Of a DNA stretch of 64,000 bases, positions 46,353 to 56,421 are shown piece by piece. The notes under the pieces were generated by a model. The model worked only from the letters and a program-made list of their open reading frames with translations. It did not search any database and was not told where the DNA came from. Both the position numbers and the translations under genes were made by a program. Numbering within the stretch: position 1 is the stretch's first letter; every line of letters begins with the position of its first letter. The stretch is from NCBI GenBank assembly GCA_019022495.1, contig JAFEKR010000020.1:372001-436000 (forward strand), written 5' to 3'. The stretch comes from Epichloe hybrida. Lineage: Eukaryota > Ascomycota > Sordariomycetes > Hypocreales > Clavicipitaceae.

Positions 46353-48941
46353 ATGTTCAGCCTGTATGTACGCTGGGGTACCACGATGCGGTCCCCACTC
46401 CCGCGGGTCTCGAAAAAACAGCCAAAGGCAGCACGTCCCTCCACTTCTTCCTCACAACATCACTCACCATCCGAATCACCGTCCATGGAGCAGCTCTCGA
46501 GTTCTAGTATAGCAGATTTTCTTGCACCTGCTGTGGACAGTCCTCCTTCTCCCAAGAAGTTGAGGCAGCTCGCCCAGCAAATGAAGCGGGCTTCTCACTT
46601 ACAAAGACACCATGGCCATAAGACTGCCTCGTCCGAGTCATCATCCATATCTTCCCTAGCTCCCTCTGATCGGTTACCATGGGATTTGGCATTGGAAAAT
46701 CTATCTCTCGCCCGAAAGTCTTCAATCCGATCGAACGACAGCAGTACTCCTTCCCGGGATCGACCAAGTAGCATACACAAATTTGGAAGAGGCTTCTTCC
46801 ATCGCCATGCCAAGTCAAAACCCGAAAGCAGTGCCCAAAGCTCGGCAGCCAGCTCCGTATATTCGGGCGATGTTACTGCTGGAAATAGCCCCGTTTCTGG
46901 TGGAAAAGAAAGAATTATGCCGTCTTTATTCTCCAGGAGGAAGCCGTCTCACGATGAAGTGGCCCCAAAACGACCACACATATCAGGCCCCTTCAACCTT
47001 CAACATGTTGGACACACGCAACACGAGAATGCGTGTAATGAATTTTTCCCTGTAACGATTTCAGAGGGGCTGACTGGCACCCCGACTCACGAATCCGGAG
47101 ACATATCGCGCGGGCTACCTTACAATCTGTCGTCGGAGTCGATGGGAGAACTCAATGAGAAACATTCGCCTGGGCATAGCACTCGCCCACCTCTGGTAAC
47201 TCATCATACTGCTCCTGCTTCAGGGCCTCGCCGGTTACTCAAACACATTCGTTCTCAGGAGAAACTTCGCAAGAGTCAGTCGCAAGCCCCTCCTCGCCCT
47301 CCACGGTCTCCAACACAGCAACTAGATTATATTTCGTCCTTTGGCCCTTTGGCGCCTCCTCGTGTGTCTAGTCGCCAATCCGACTACGATGATATGTTTG
47401 AATCAGCTAATTCGGTGATCCCCATCAATTCTCCGACTAGTAGCGAGGCCAATCGGCAATCTTGGTTCAGCCCTAGTTTGTCCAGAGAACATTCGACTGA
47501 GGAACTTGGCTCGTACAAAGCCATCCATGCTGCACAGGATGGACAACAGCTTTCATCAACAGAAGAGAAGCGGTACTCACGTGTCATACCAGGAGCTCGT
47601 GACTCAACGTGGCCGCTCACAGTGTCCACGGCTCTCAAATATGATTCAGCTCTACCAGATGTTCCAGAAGAGGAAGAACACCATGGTCTGTCACGACAGT
47701 CCAGAATGAGCCTCGCCAGCAACAATTCTTCTCTTCGGGGTAGTCAGTCCGTGCCCATGCTGCGAAGTGTGGTTGAAACTCACCGACCAACAAGTGGAGT
47801 GTCGGAAACCTTAGGCGCCTTGGGCATCATTGGAATGAATGGACTCGCTCAGGCAGATCCCCTGAGTCCTATTCATTCAGGCACTCCAACACGGGAGAGT
47901 TGGGAAGACTTGATTGACTATTGCTATGAGCACGAGGCAGAAGCTGATTGCGACTATCAATGGGATAGACCATCCCTTGATATTTCCAGAGACAGCACCA
48001 CTCCACCTGCCACTGGGCCAGCGCTCTTCGAAGCTGGACTAGGAGTAAAGCATTATGCAATGTTGCCTAATAGGCAGGCCTCAATTTCTCCTACAGTACC
48101 AGACGCTCCGTCATTGAGTCCATCCAGCAACAGCAGCTCAACTCAATTGGGAACCGAGGCCATCACTCCCAACTCGGCCGTTCCAAACAACTTCTCTCTG
48201 CCGCGCAGCGATAGAAACATTCTTTATCCAATTAGTCTGAAAGAATGTAAACGGTCTTCAGAGATGTCGACATTTAGAGAGTCTCAAACTTTCACCTTGT
48301 CGCCTTCATTACTGATACCTAGCGAGTACCATCAACAAATTCTTCAGCACCACGCGGAGAAGAAGCAAGACTACACCGACTATGAATTCATTATTGGAAA
48401 CCATGATCGATTTGCATTCCACGATGATGCAGCGTTCTCTTCGGGAAATAGCAAGTCGTCCCCTTTGACGGGTCATCGAATCAGCACATCCACGACAGCG
48501 ACCAATTCCACATCTCGGTCGAATTCTACCGGCAGACAACACCGCTCGACCAACTCCTCCTGGACTACATTGACTCGGCGCACGGCCAGCAGCACTTCCT
48601 TAAAAAAATTGGCTGGGCAATTGATAGATGATTCCGAACCATTGCCTTCCACACAGTCCACTGAAGTCGTGCAAGAAGAGTCTGAGTTGGCAGGTGCAAG
48701 TCGCGCGACCCAGGACCATGTGCCAGACATGATACCATTCCCACCCTCGACCAGACTTAAAAAATACTATCACAAGAGCCATGCCAGTGAGTCTCATGTT
48801 CGAGACGAATCGGCGCCAGTCTCTCGACCTCGAAGACCAAGAGCGCGAACAACCAGTCTCAGCGCACGATCCCCCCCACCTGTCGGACAGTACGCATTGT
48901 TCCCCCGAACACACGTCAAGACAATTGGCGATCATATTTAA
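46353..48941 (+). CDS. CRIB-domain protein, putative Cdc42/Rac effector
   Basis: An 862-residue intronless protein, mostly low-complexity and Ser-rich. At about residue 210 the sequence ISGPFNLQHVGHTQH matches the CRIB (p21-Rho-binding) consensus I-S-x-P-(x)n-F/H-x-x-H-V-G, which binds GTP-loaded Cdc42 or Rac. The second ordered region is WEDLIDYCYEHEAEADCDYQ (about 528-547). A C-terminal part is basic and Arg-rich (PRRPRARTTSLSARSPPP). There is no kinase domain, so it is not a PAK; a scaffold or polarity role is inference. Serine-proline and RxxS-like sites are frequent, suggesting phosphorylation. An in-frame Met at 46386 is an alternative start. It is convergent with POB3. Confidence 0.87.
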   Translation: MFSLYVRWGTTMRSPLPRVSKKQPKAARPSTSSSQHHSPSESPSMEQLSSSSIADFLAPAVDSPPSPKKLRQLAQQMKRASHLQRHHGHKTASSESSSISSLAPSDRLPWDLALENLSLARKSSIRSNDSSTPSRDRPSSIHKFGRGFFHRHAKSKPESSAQSSAASSVYSGDVTAGNSPVSGGKERIMPSLFSRRKPSHDEVAPKRPHISGPFNLQHVGHTQHENACNEFFPVTISEGLTGTPTHESGDISRGLPYNLSSESMGELNEKHSPGHSTRPPLVTHHTAPASGPRRLLKHIRSQEKLRKSQSQAPPRPPRSPTQQLDYISSFGPLAPPRVSSRQSDYDDMFESANSVIPINSPTSSEANRQSWFSPSLSREHSTEELGSYKAIHAAQDGQQLSSTEEKRYSRVIPGARDSTWPLTVSTALKYDSALPDVPEEEEHHGLSRQSRMSLASNNSSLRGSQSVPMLRSVVETHRPTSGVSETLGALGIIGMNGLAQADPLSPIHSGTPTRESWEDLIDYCYEHEAEADCDYQWDRPSLDISRDSTTPPATGPALFEAGLGVKHYAMLPNRQASISPTVPDAPSLSPSSNSSSTQLGTEAITPNSAVPNNFSLPRSDRNILYPISLKECKRSSEMSTFRESQTFTLSPSLLIPSEYHQQILQHHAEKKQDYTDYEFIIGNHDRFAFHDDAAFSSGNSKSSPLTGHRISTSTTATNSTSRSNSTGRQHRSTNSSWTTLTRRTASSTSLKKLAGQLIDDSEPLPSTQSTEVVQEESELAGASRATQDHVPDMIPFPPSTRLKKYYHKSHASESHVRDESAPVSRPRRPRARTTSLSARSPPPVGQYALFPRTHVKTIGDHI

Positions 48942-50175
48942 GTTACAAAAGAAGACGTCATTATACATCCAACACAACAAGGCCCCACTAAATCAATCGC
49001 CAGTGGCTTTTGTCCAAACCTTTCTATGCCTTTCTTTGAATATTTCTTGTCTCGCGAGCGTGGATTTATGCTTTTTGCATTAGACCTTCTTTCGTTCTCA
49101 TTGCAGTTACTCGGGGGAAAAGGAAAACATCTAGAAGGCGTATGTACTGCATCATGATTCGTTGATTTATCGACTACTTGGACTCCTCGCCTTAGTTTGT
49201 CAGGTTTTCTCGTGAACATTTTTTTTTATCATAAGGGAGGGAGCAGGTGCTTTCAACCCCCGGTCGGATTGGATTGCTAAAATAAGAACTCACGTCTGTT
49301 ATCAGAGAAGGCATCGCAAAAGCTGACAGAGTGTCAAGGTACGGACTATGGCGTCCCCTTTCTTTCTATTTGCAGCGAGTTTGTTTGTTTCTTTTTTTAT
49401 TCTTTTATTGTCATGTCGTATCTTGGGACAGTCGGAAAAGGGGTAAAGGGAAAAGGAAAGCCCGACTTTCGTGGCTGCAAAAGGATAAAAGGTCCATGTC
49501 TATTGGGAAGCTGTGTGAGAAAGGTGAAGTTTATACTTTTCGTCAAAAAAAAATGTTTGGAGAAACATTGGCTTTCAAGATGTAGCAAGCTCCCATGAAG
49601 TTCAAACTCGTCGGAACAAGCAAGTATAGCAAAGCAAAAAGCTCCTATCTCTTGTAAAAAGAATGGTTCGATTGATGATTTATCTAGCATGGTGACATGA
49701 GTTAAAAAGGCAAGAAACCAGTCAGTTTACCAGGTTATCAGTGAAGAGCATGATACTATCGTTGGAAAGCTCCTGGGAGTCATGCTGCGAACGCAGGTCA
49801 AAGGACTGTCTCGCAGAACCGATATGGATCATGAACACAGCTCATCTATTCTCCCCGCCCATAGTCAACTGTTGGAACACCGAAGGTAGCCTTGGCCACA
49901 TCACTGCAGTCAACTACTGCCGTGAAAGAAGTCAACTCTTCAGTTCCCTCTACTTGGTGCTATGCAACTACCTAGGTACATGAGCCAGGTCAGAAGTACC
50001 ATGACGAAAGAACGCCGCCAACCATTGTTGGAAGTGTGGTGGTTTTAAGCTGAACGGCCTAGGCTGATAAGAAATATTTCTTATTTTGCTTCTCGCCCCC
50101 CCCCTCCCTTTTGTCTTGCACGAATAATTACATCCAGTCCATTCATTAGCTGTGTTATACAGCTATATACCCCTT
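48942..50175. other. intergenic between convergent CRIB gene and POB3
   Basis: 1.2 kb with both 3' ends. Short frames at 49331-49690 overlap on both strands and have no similarity. No gene supported. Confidence 0.5.
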
Positions 50176-52255
50176 CTAGCCTGTTTTATTCTTCTTCTTC
50201 GGCCGCTCATCCTCGTCCTCTTCGTCTTGATCCTGGTCCATTTCGTCAGCATCGACACCGCTCTCTGCATCACTGCCACTACCACTGCCGGAGCTGTCGT
50301 GGGCACTGTCGTATTCCTCAGCTACATCGCTGTCGCTGTCGGCCCGGAAGTCTTCATCTACACTCTCCTCATCCTCGTCGGCTGGGCCGCGGTCTGCCTT
50401 GTTGACTACAACTTCGTCGTCAGAGTCGTCCATGTCCTGCTCACGCAGAGCCGCGGCAAGCATGTTGGCATCTTCATCGATCTCGTTCTTAACACGCAGA
50501 CCCTTGAGTTTGAAGAAGGCCTCGAGTGCCTTGAGATCCTCACGGTTGATGTTGCTGAATTGGGAAGAGCCAGCGCCGTTTTTCATGGCGACCGTGATAT
50601 CAAATGTCGACAAGGTAGACACGGCTCCACCCACCCGAGAAAATGTGACGGACTGTGTCTGCTCGTAGGCTATGTACGTGGCCGGCTTGGGCACGAACAT
50701 GAAGGCCTTTTCTAAGCAGTACAGGAAACCTTCGCTGGCTTTGATTGAGCACTTGATACCATATTGGCTCCGGTGCCTGAGAATTGTTCAATTAGTCTTT
50801 CAGGCCATGACATCCTCCTCGCTTTTAAAGACAAGAGAAAATAAAAGAGGGGGGGGGGGGGGGTTTGCAAATTTATACGTACGTGATAAAATCCTTTGCA
50901 GGAGAGGATATTTTCTTGTTGGCCAGACCACGAAAGATTTTGGCAACTACGTGATGGAGGGGTTCCTCGTAGTGAGGGTCCAGCTTGTCTTTGTACTTTG
51001 TCTGTAGTTCTGATTCTTCGAGGTTCAAGTCAATGGTGACCTCCTCGTCCTTCTTGAACTGCATGACAACGAAAGGATATCGAGTCTGACCCTGCCGCAG
51101 AGGAGGGTCCAGACCAATACACAGCATGCAATGCATTTCGTCTGGTTTAGGTAGCACCATGAATTTTTTGATAGCATCGTACTGTATTTTGTAATCATAA
51201 GTCTTTCCACGCAGGCGGAAAGAAGCTTCGTACATGTCGATGTCGAAACGACCTCTGTGGAGAAAATATTGTTAGCACATACACTGGTCGTATTAGAGAA
51301 AGACCTTGACCCTTGATCGTACCTTGGGGTGAGATGAAGCACATCGAGGAATGTTGCGATGGTATCGCCGGCAGTCTCTCCGATCTCAGCTTTCTCGATG
51401 AGAGTCTCGTAGAACAAAGTAGCAGCATTTTTCTCTTCGGCCTCTTCGTCTTGACCGTCTTGACCGTCGCCCTCCCTCTTCATAGTAGTAGTGCCAGGGA
51501 TATAGAAACGCATTTCTACGAGCTGATCTCTGCCAGCGCCTGCCTTCTTCCCCTTCCCACGTGCACCTCCGAGCTGACCGTCAGTACCTGTGTCATTGGA
51601 GTCCTGGGGCAGGGACATTTCGACGGCGACTTCATTGCGTCCGGCAAGGTTTGTGTTTCCAATTTCGGAGTAAGGGAGCTCAAATGCAGGCTTGTTCTGC
51701 ACGCTGAATGCGATTTCGGCTTTTGAAAACTCAGCTTTGCCCCAATTCCAGCCACGAAGAGCGTGTTCCTTGTTCTCGAGCACTGTGCTGTACCAATTCT
51801 TGAACACCTTGCTCAAACGTTCGTAGTCTTCTTGTTGGAAGCCATCGAGCTGGATGATACCAGAGTTCCGTTGTAGAATTCGAATCTCGTAGCCTTTTGC
51901 TGCTCGGCTCCATTGCGCACCGCCGATATTGCTCTGATCGAGAGTGAAGGTATCGCCACCTTTTGAGGGTTTCCATCCAAAGCCAGTCTCGGCAAATCTG
52001 CATTTGCCGCTCTCTTTTGAAAGATCAAGATAAATGCCATCGAAACTCTCACTGTATGTATATTCGAAAATTAGATTGCATCATGGATAATATCTCGTGC
52101 ATATGCTTTCCGATTTGACGCAAGGGTGCTAACGGAGCTCGGAGCTTGGGTTCAGAAGCGAAAGAGGCAGGAGGACATGTTGTAATCAGGATGCGCCAGG
52201 CGCGAAAACAGAGAGATGGGCGGGAGACATTCGGGGCCACTCACATTGCAGTCAT
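50176..52255 (-). CDS. POB3: FACT complex subunit Pob3 (SSRP1 family)
   Basis: Histone chaperone subunit that with Spt16 reorganises nucleosomes in transcription and replication. Four exons (52255-52245, 52051-51323, 51254-50883, 50776-50176) join in frame to 570 residues. The first coding exon is only 11 nt (MTA plus two bases) and joins to give MTAIESFDGIYLDLSKESGK. Domains are an N-terminal PH-like region (about 1-190, with GFGWKPSKGGDTFTLDQ and GWNWGKAEF), a structure-specific recognition/double PH middle (about 195-450, with FDIDMYEASFRLRGKTYDY and FVVMQFKKDEEV), then a long Asp/Glu/Ser-rich tail ending in KKKNKTG. As in other fungal Pob3 proteins there is no HMG box, unlike animal SSRP1. 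Intron 3 carries 15 consecutive C (transcript sense). Confidence 0.95.
50849..50863 (+). repeat. 15-G homopolymer in POB3 intron 3
   Basis: Fifteen G on the plus strand (C in the transcript), about 20 nt downstream of the intron's 5' splice site. Prone to length change. Confidence 0.9.
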
Positions 52256-53085
52256 CTTAGGCGATGTGCGCAGAGACCCTATCTCGAAGCAGAAGGAACA
52301 GAAAAGGAGAACAGGCAGTCGAAGTGGTTGTGCTGCGCTTGCACAGAGAGAGCCGCACAAATCTGGAGACGCGCATCTGCTTCAAAACTGCGCCAGGAAC
52401 AGGGAAACAACACGCTCGCTATTGGGGCTAATGTTGGGGGCAACACCTTGAGCTAAATTGATTTGCTTAGTCAGGACAACCCCCTGCACGCAGGCCCCCC
52501 CTCCGGGTCTCAAGCGGGCACTGTACATATGTACGATGTACGATGTACTACGGATTATGCACTACGTACTATCAAAAAAGTCATCAATTAGTGCCAGGCA
52601 CTGTGAAGCCTAGACATGCAGAGGAAAAACTACATGAGACTGTGGCCAGTTTCTTCACACCAAGATGGGCGATGGGCCAGAGTCTCTCATGCAAACTTCC
52701 CTCCGCCTGTTGGGTTTGGAGACTCGAGAAAGTTCCGCTGCTGCGCTGCTGCGTACAAGTCACTTGCACGTCATCTGGAAGCATGCACGGGATTGCGAGG
52801 GAAGATGACCACCATCCAGCGGGTCACCTGGGGTCGAATGCAGTCGAATGCAGCCTGTAAAATGGGGCGACTGCTTTTAGCTCCACCGTACTCCGTGCAC
52901 CTGGTGGACTGCCGCGTGCGCATGCGACTGACTCCCTGTAAGGGTATGTGGGAAAGGATGATGATATTCTCTAATCTAGCCCCCGTGGGGCGCTATTTAT
53001 GCTGCATAATTGTGTATGTGACCTATGACAGGTGCTACCAATTCAAATACGATGTCCTTATTATTTATCTATCCGACTATTAAGC
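52256..53085. promoter_or_regulatory. POB3 upstream region up to AT-rich boundary
   Basis: About 830 bp with the POB3 promoter and leader. Short repeats of gtacgat/gtac lie near 52525-52570. No gene recognised. Base composition changes abruptly to AT-rich at about 53060-53090. Confidence 0.45.
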
Positions 53086-55385
53086 AAACTTTTCCCTAAG
53101 TCTATGTCTTCCTTCTAAGTAATTATTCTTATTATTATCCGTTTTAAAATCATTTCTTATTATTAATCTTTCTTCTAAGTAATTATTATTATTTTCCCTA
53201 ATTATCCAGTTATTCCGTCTTAAAATGCGGCTTCTACCACATTTGCCTCTCTATCTTAGAAGTTATCTAAGTCTCCTCCGGGGTGTGATAAGTACCTATA
53301 GTAAATTAGGTAAATAGTGCTATATTTCTATTAATTATCTCTTATCTTTATAACTAAAATGTTAGCTACCTTATTTAGGCATTAAGTATGTTTATATTTA
53401 TATCTATAATAACGTAATTATCTCTCTAATTATCTCTTATTTGTTATAGTAGCTCTATGTTTTTGTTAATTAATGCTTTTAAGTCCTGTAGTACTATTAT
53501 GTTTCTTTTAATTATATTTGATTTATCTATTCTTCCTAGGTTTAGAACACCTACCCTTAATACTAAGAATAGCGCCTCTATATTACTTACTAACCCTAGT
53601 AGTAGTGTAAAAGACTATGTATTATCTCCTACTAGGTACGCTATCTCTGTCCTAGGTGTAACTATTATATTATATAGAGGATTAGTGAATTATTTTGTTG
53701 CTATTATTATTTGCTATGGTTTTAGTGTGTTAATTACTATAAAGATTAATTTGCCTAGTGTAGTTAACAATATTATTAAGAAATTTAGCCTCTGAGGAGC
53801 TAACTATAGTTTCTCTAATAGTGTCTCTATAAGTGCTCTTATCTTTCTTTTCTTAGTTAGTGTGGCTAATTGTTACTTTAGAGATTCTAAGTCTATTAGG
53901 TAACCTATAGCTAGTAATTAGTTTAAAATATTTTTGAACCCCTTACTATAAAGCTTATATAAGCTAATTCCCTTATATACTAATTTTCCCTAGATAGCTC
54001 TAGCTAACGCTATTATTACTAGAGCTTTCCCTAGTTACTAAGTAGCATTACTAAGCTTCTTTAGTAAACTATGATTTGATGCTTATATAGTTATCTTAGT
54101 AAATATAAGAAACTCTTTAATAAAACTATTATCTTTTAGTATTATCTTTATCTCTAGTAGTAACTATAGCTAATAATAGGCTATAAAGTGCTAAGCTATC
54201 TTATGAAATTCCGTTTTAGTCACCGTTTGCTTAACCTATTATATTTACTCTTAAGCGTCTAGAAGAATTATTCTAAGCTTTATTACGTTAGGTATTAGAT
54301 AATTATTAACTACGCTATAATAAATATACGTTCAGGGAATAATTATATGTAAATATAATTAATAAATAGGTACGTAAACTACTAAAATATATTAAATAAA
54401 GAAAGTAAGGAGAGTAAGAAATGTAAAAAATAAAAGGTAAGAGAGGTAAAGAAAGGAAAACATAAGGAAAGTAAGTAAATATAGTATTCTCTTGCTTATA
54501 GCTATAAGCACTATTATTTACTATAGTGAATTATATTATTTACTTATAGTCTATTTCTTAATAGCCTATGCGCCGTTTATTAACCTAACAACTACTACTA
54601 GTGGTAACCACTAGTTATACGCTATGGTTAAATTCTTGAATTTAATTAAATATTTAATAATTCCGTTGCTCTCTTTTTATGCTAGAATTATGTTAACCTT
54701 ATAGTCCGCTAATTAAATTAGCGCTGTTATCCTAAATTACCTGTTAAATATATCCTAATAGAATTGCTCTAGGTGGTTGACTGAAATTACTAGATAAATT
54801 CGCTAATTATCTAGTATATCTAGCTTATATGCTAATCTTCCTACTTGTTATAGGACTTAGAATAGCCTAGCGAATTTTAGCCTATACTTTAGACTTATTT
54901 ATCTTAGGATTATATATACCTAGTTATCTAACCTAATTAGTACTTAGTCCCTAACTTTAAAAAATCTGCTTATGTGTTTTTGATTATAATGTATCTTTAT
55001 CTGGATTACTGCTAGCATAATTATATTATATGCTTGTAATTATTCTAATAGTTTGTTTAACACTTCTAGTTCTCCTATATATAGTAAGGAAATAATATTA
55101 TTTAGAGAAAATCCTATAATAATCTAGTTAGGTAAACATCCTATTGCTTTAATTACTATATTATTAAATTTAAACTATAATCGTGGTAGTGTCTGTTACT
55201 ATAACTAGTTATTGTCTAGTTATATAAAGTATATTCGGATAGCTAATTCTATTGTTTGTATTGTTTATTCTATTTGTCTATCTATCTATGGATAATACGC
55301 TATAGAATGTAATAATTTTGTTCTAACTAAGTTCTAAAATGCTTTCTATAATACTACTAAAAATCGTTAATTATAATTACTTATT
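53086..55385 (-). mobile_element. Ty3/gypsy retrotransposon remnant, 3' part
   Basis: AT-rich, RIP-mutated. Minus-strand reading across stops gives the second half of a gypsy integrase. At 55380-55150 it resembles ISDRDxRF...STAYHPQTDGQTERTNQTIE (here LHSIAYYP, then TIQTIELAIRIYFI), continuing with a segment like LNNSVSxSTGLSPNEIIxGF. Near 54900-54700 the post-integrase motif IYPVISVxHLE is discernible. The region from about 54500 down to 53086, which includes a purine-rich stretch at 54400-54480, may contain the end of the element and its LTR; I could not delimit them. The other half of the element is at 62528-64000. Confidence 0.8.
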
Positions 55386-55390
55386 ATAAC
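55386..55390. repeat. target-site duplication ATAAC (left)
   Basis: Repeated exactly at 62523-62527. Removing the element and one copy rejoins the gypsy integrase frame. Confidence 0.88.
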
Positions 55391-56214
55391 TATTGAAATG
55401 TAGGGAGCTAGTTGCCAGCTGGCAACAGCTGTACGGGTGCAAGCTCTACGGTCGGGGACCAATAGGGCTGCAACGTTAAATCAATTAACGCAACGCAACG
55501 GAAGGTTATGGCAGTTATTAACTAATAGAATTCAATTTAGATCACTTTTATAATATCTTATAAAGCAATAGAATTGATTTTAGATACGTTATACAAGCAA
55601 TGCGGCTGTTGTTGGTTGAGAGGACTAGCTATCTAGCTAGTTAAAAAGATCTTCTTCCTCTCATAGACCTACCGACCGTATCGGTGGATCCGGGCCGCTA
55701 ACAGGGTCTTACGGGCCACTTTTGATTTTCCGCAAAATTCATTTATATGCAAAAACCAAAAAATCGACTCACCACCATACTAGCTAGCAACCCGTATGCA
55801 CCAACTTTTGGTCCAAAAAATAACCTTGCATAAAGAGAAAGCCCTATCTTTAAGCTTCAATTTGCTATATATAAAACTTTTGTACAACCTCTAGATAAAG
55901 AGAAAATCGTTGTCAAAGATAGCTATAGGGTAAGTTATATATAGGGTAACCTGCTTACGTCACCCTAGCTTACGTTACCCTAGCTTACCTAATTACTAGT
56001 GGCGTGGTTATAGCTACACTTGCAGCCACAACGCAATTAACTAATTAGTCATCCACACGGTCGGTCGCAGCTGTTGACAGCTGCGACGCAGCCATTGATA
56101 GCTGCCCCCGCGACCGTTGACAGCTGCAGTGCAGCTGTCAGACTTGCAAAGCAAGCTAGTAATAAGAAGGTTCTTTAACTAGAAAAGGGCTAAAAATAGG
56201 TCTTATTTTTAACA
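55391..56214 (-). repeat. 3' LTR of copia copy 2
   Basis: 824 bp. Minus strand starts TGTTAAAAATA and ends CATTTCAATA, probably a mutated CAACA. It holds a perfect 16-bp palindrome at 55411-55426 and three strong dyads at 56064-56155. Confidence 0.93.
56064..56155. repeat. cluster of CAGCTG hairpins in the LTR
   Basis: Three inverted repeats: 56064-56087 (10-bp arms GTCGCAGCTG, 4-nt loop), 56118-56140 (10-bp arms TGACAGCTGC, 3-nt loop) and 56143-56155 (arms CTTGC, loop AAA). In element orientation they lie about 60-150 bp from the LTR start, where U3 promoter elements would be expected. Confidence 0.85.
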
Positions 56215-56224
56215 CCCCCTCTAC
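56215..56224 (-). other. polypurine tract of copia copy 2
   Basis: Minus strand reads gtagaggggg immediately before the 3' LTR. Confidence 0.7.
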
Positions 56225-56421
56225 AAAAGAATTACATTTAAAGCAATTAGAAGTGTATAAAGAGACTATAGGGAAAAAACAACAACTTTTGATAATAACA
56301 AATAAAAGGGAAAAACAGGAAAAAATAAAAGACCCCCTTTTTGAATTCCTAGCTATTGTTAAATATAGCTCCCTTTTTGACGTTGTTTTTAGTTCCCTGT
56401 TAAAGGGAATTAGTTGTTGGT

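Noticed and set aside
50152..50715. 187-codon hydrophobic plus-strand frame
   Set aside because: It is the antisense shadow of the acidic POB3 tail; Asp/Glu codons read backwards give Val/Leu/Phe-rich sequence.
53457..53795. 112-codon open frame on the plus strand in AT-rich DNA
   Set aside because: It lies antisense to a gypsy remnant; its hydrophobic, Ile/Leu-rich composition follows from AT-rich sequence, and no family similarity is seen.
55394..55398. Alternative copia LTR boundary at TGAAATG or TGTAGG
   Set aside because: Gives no matching flanks; the boundary at 55391/62522 gives an exact ATAAC duplication and rejoins the interrupted integrase frame.
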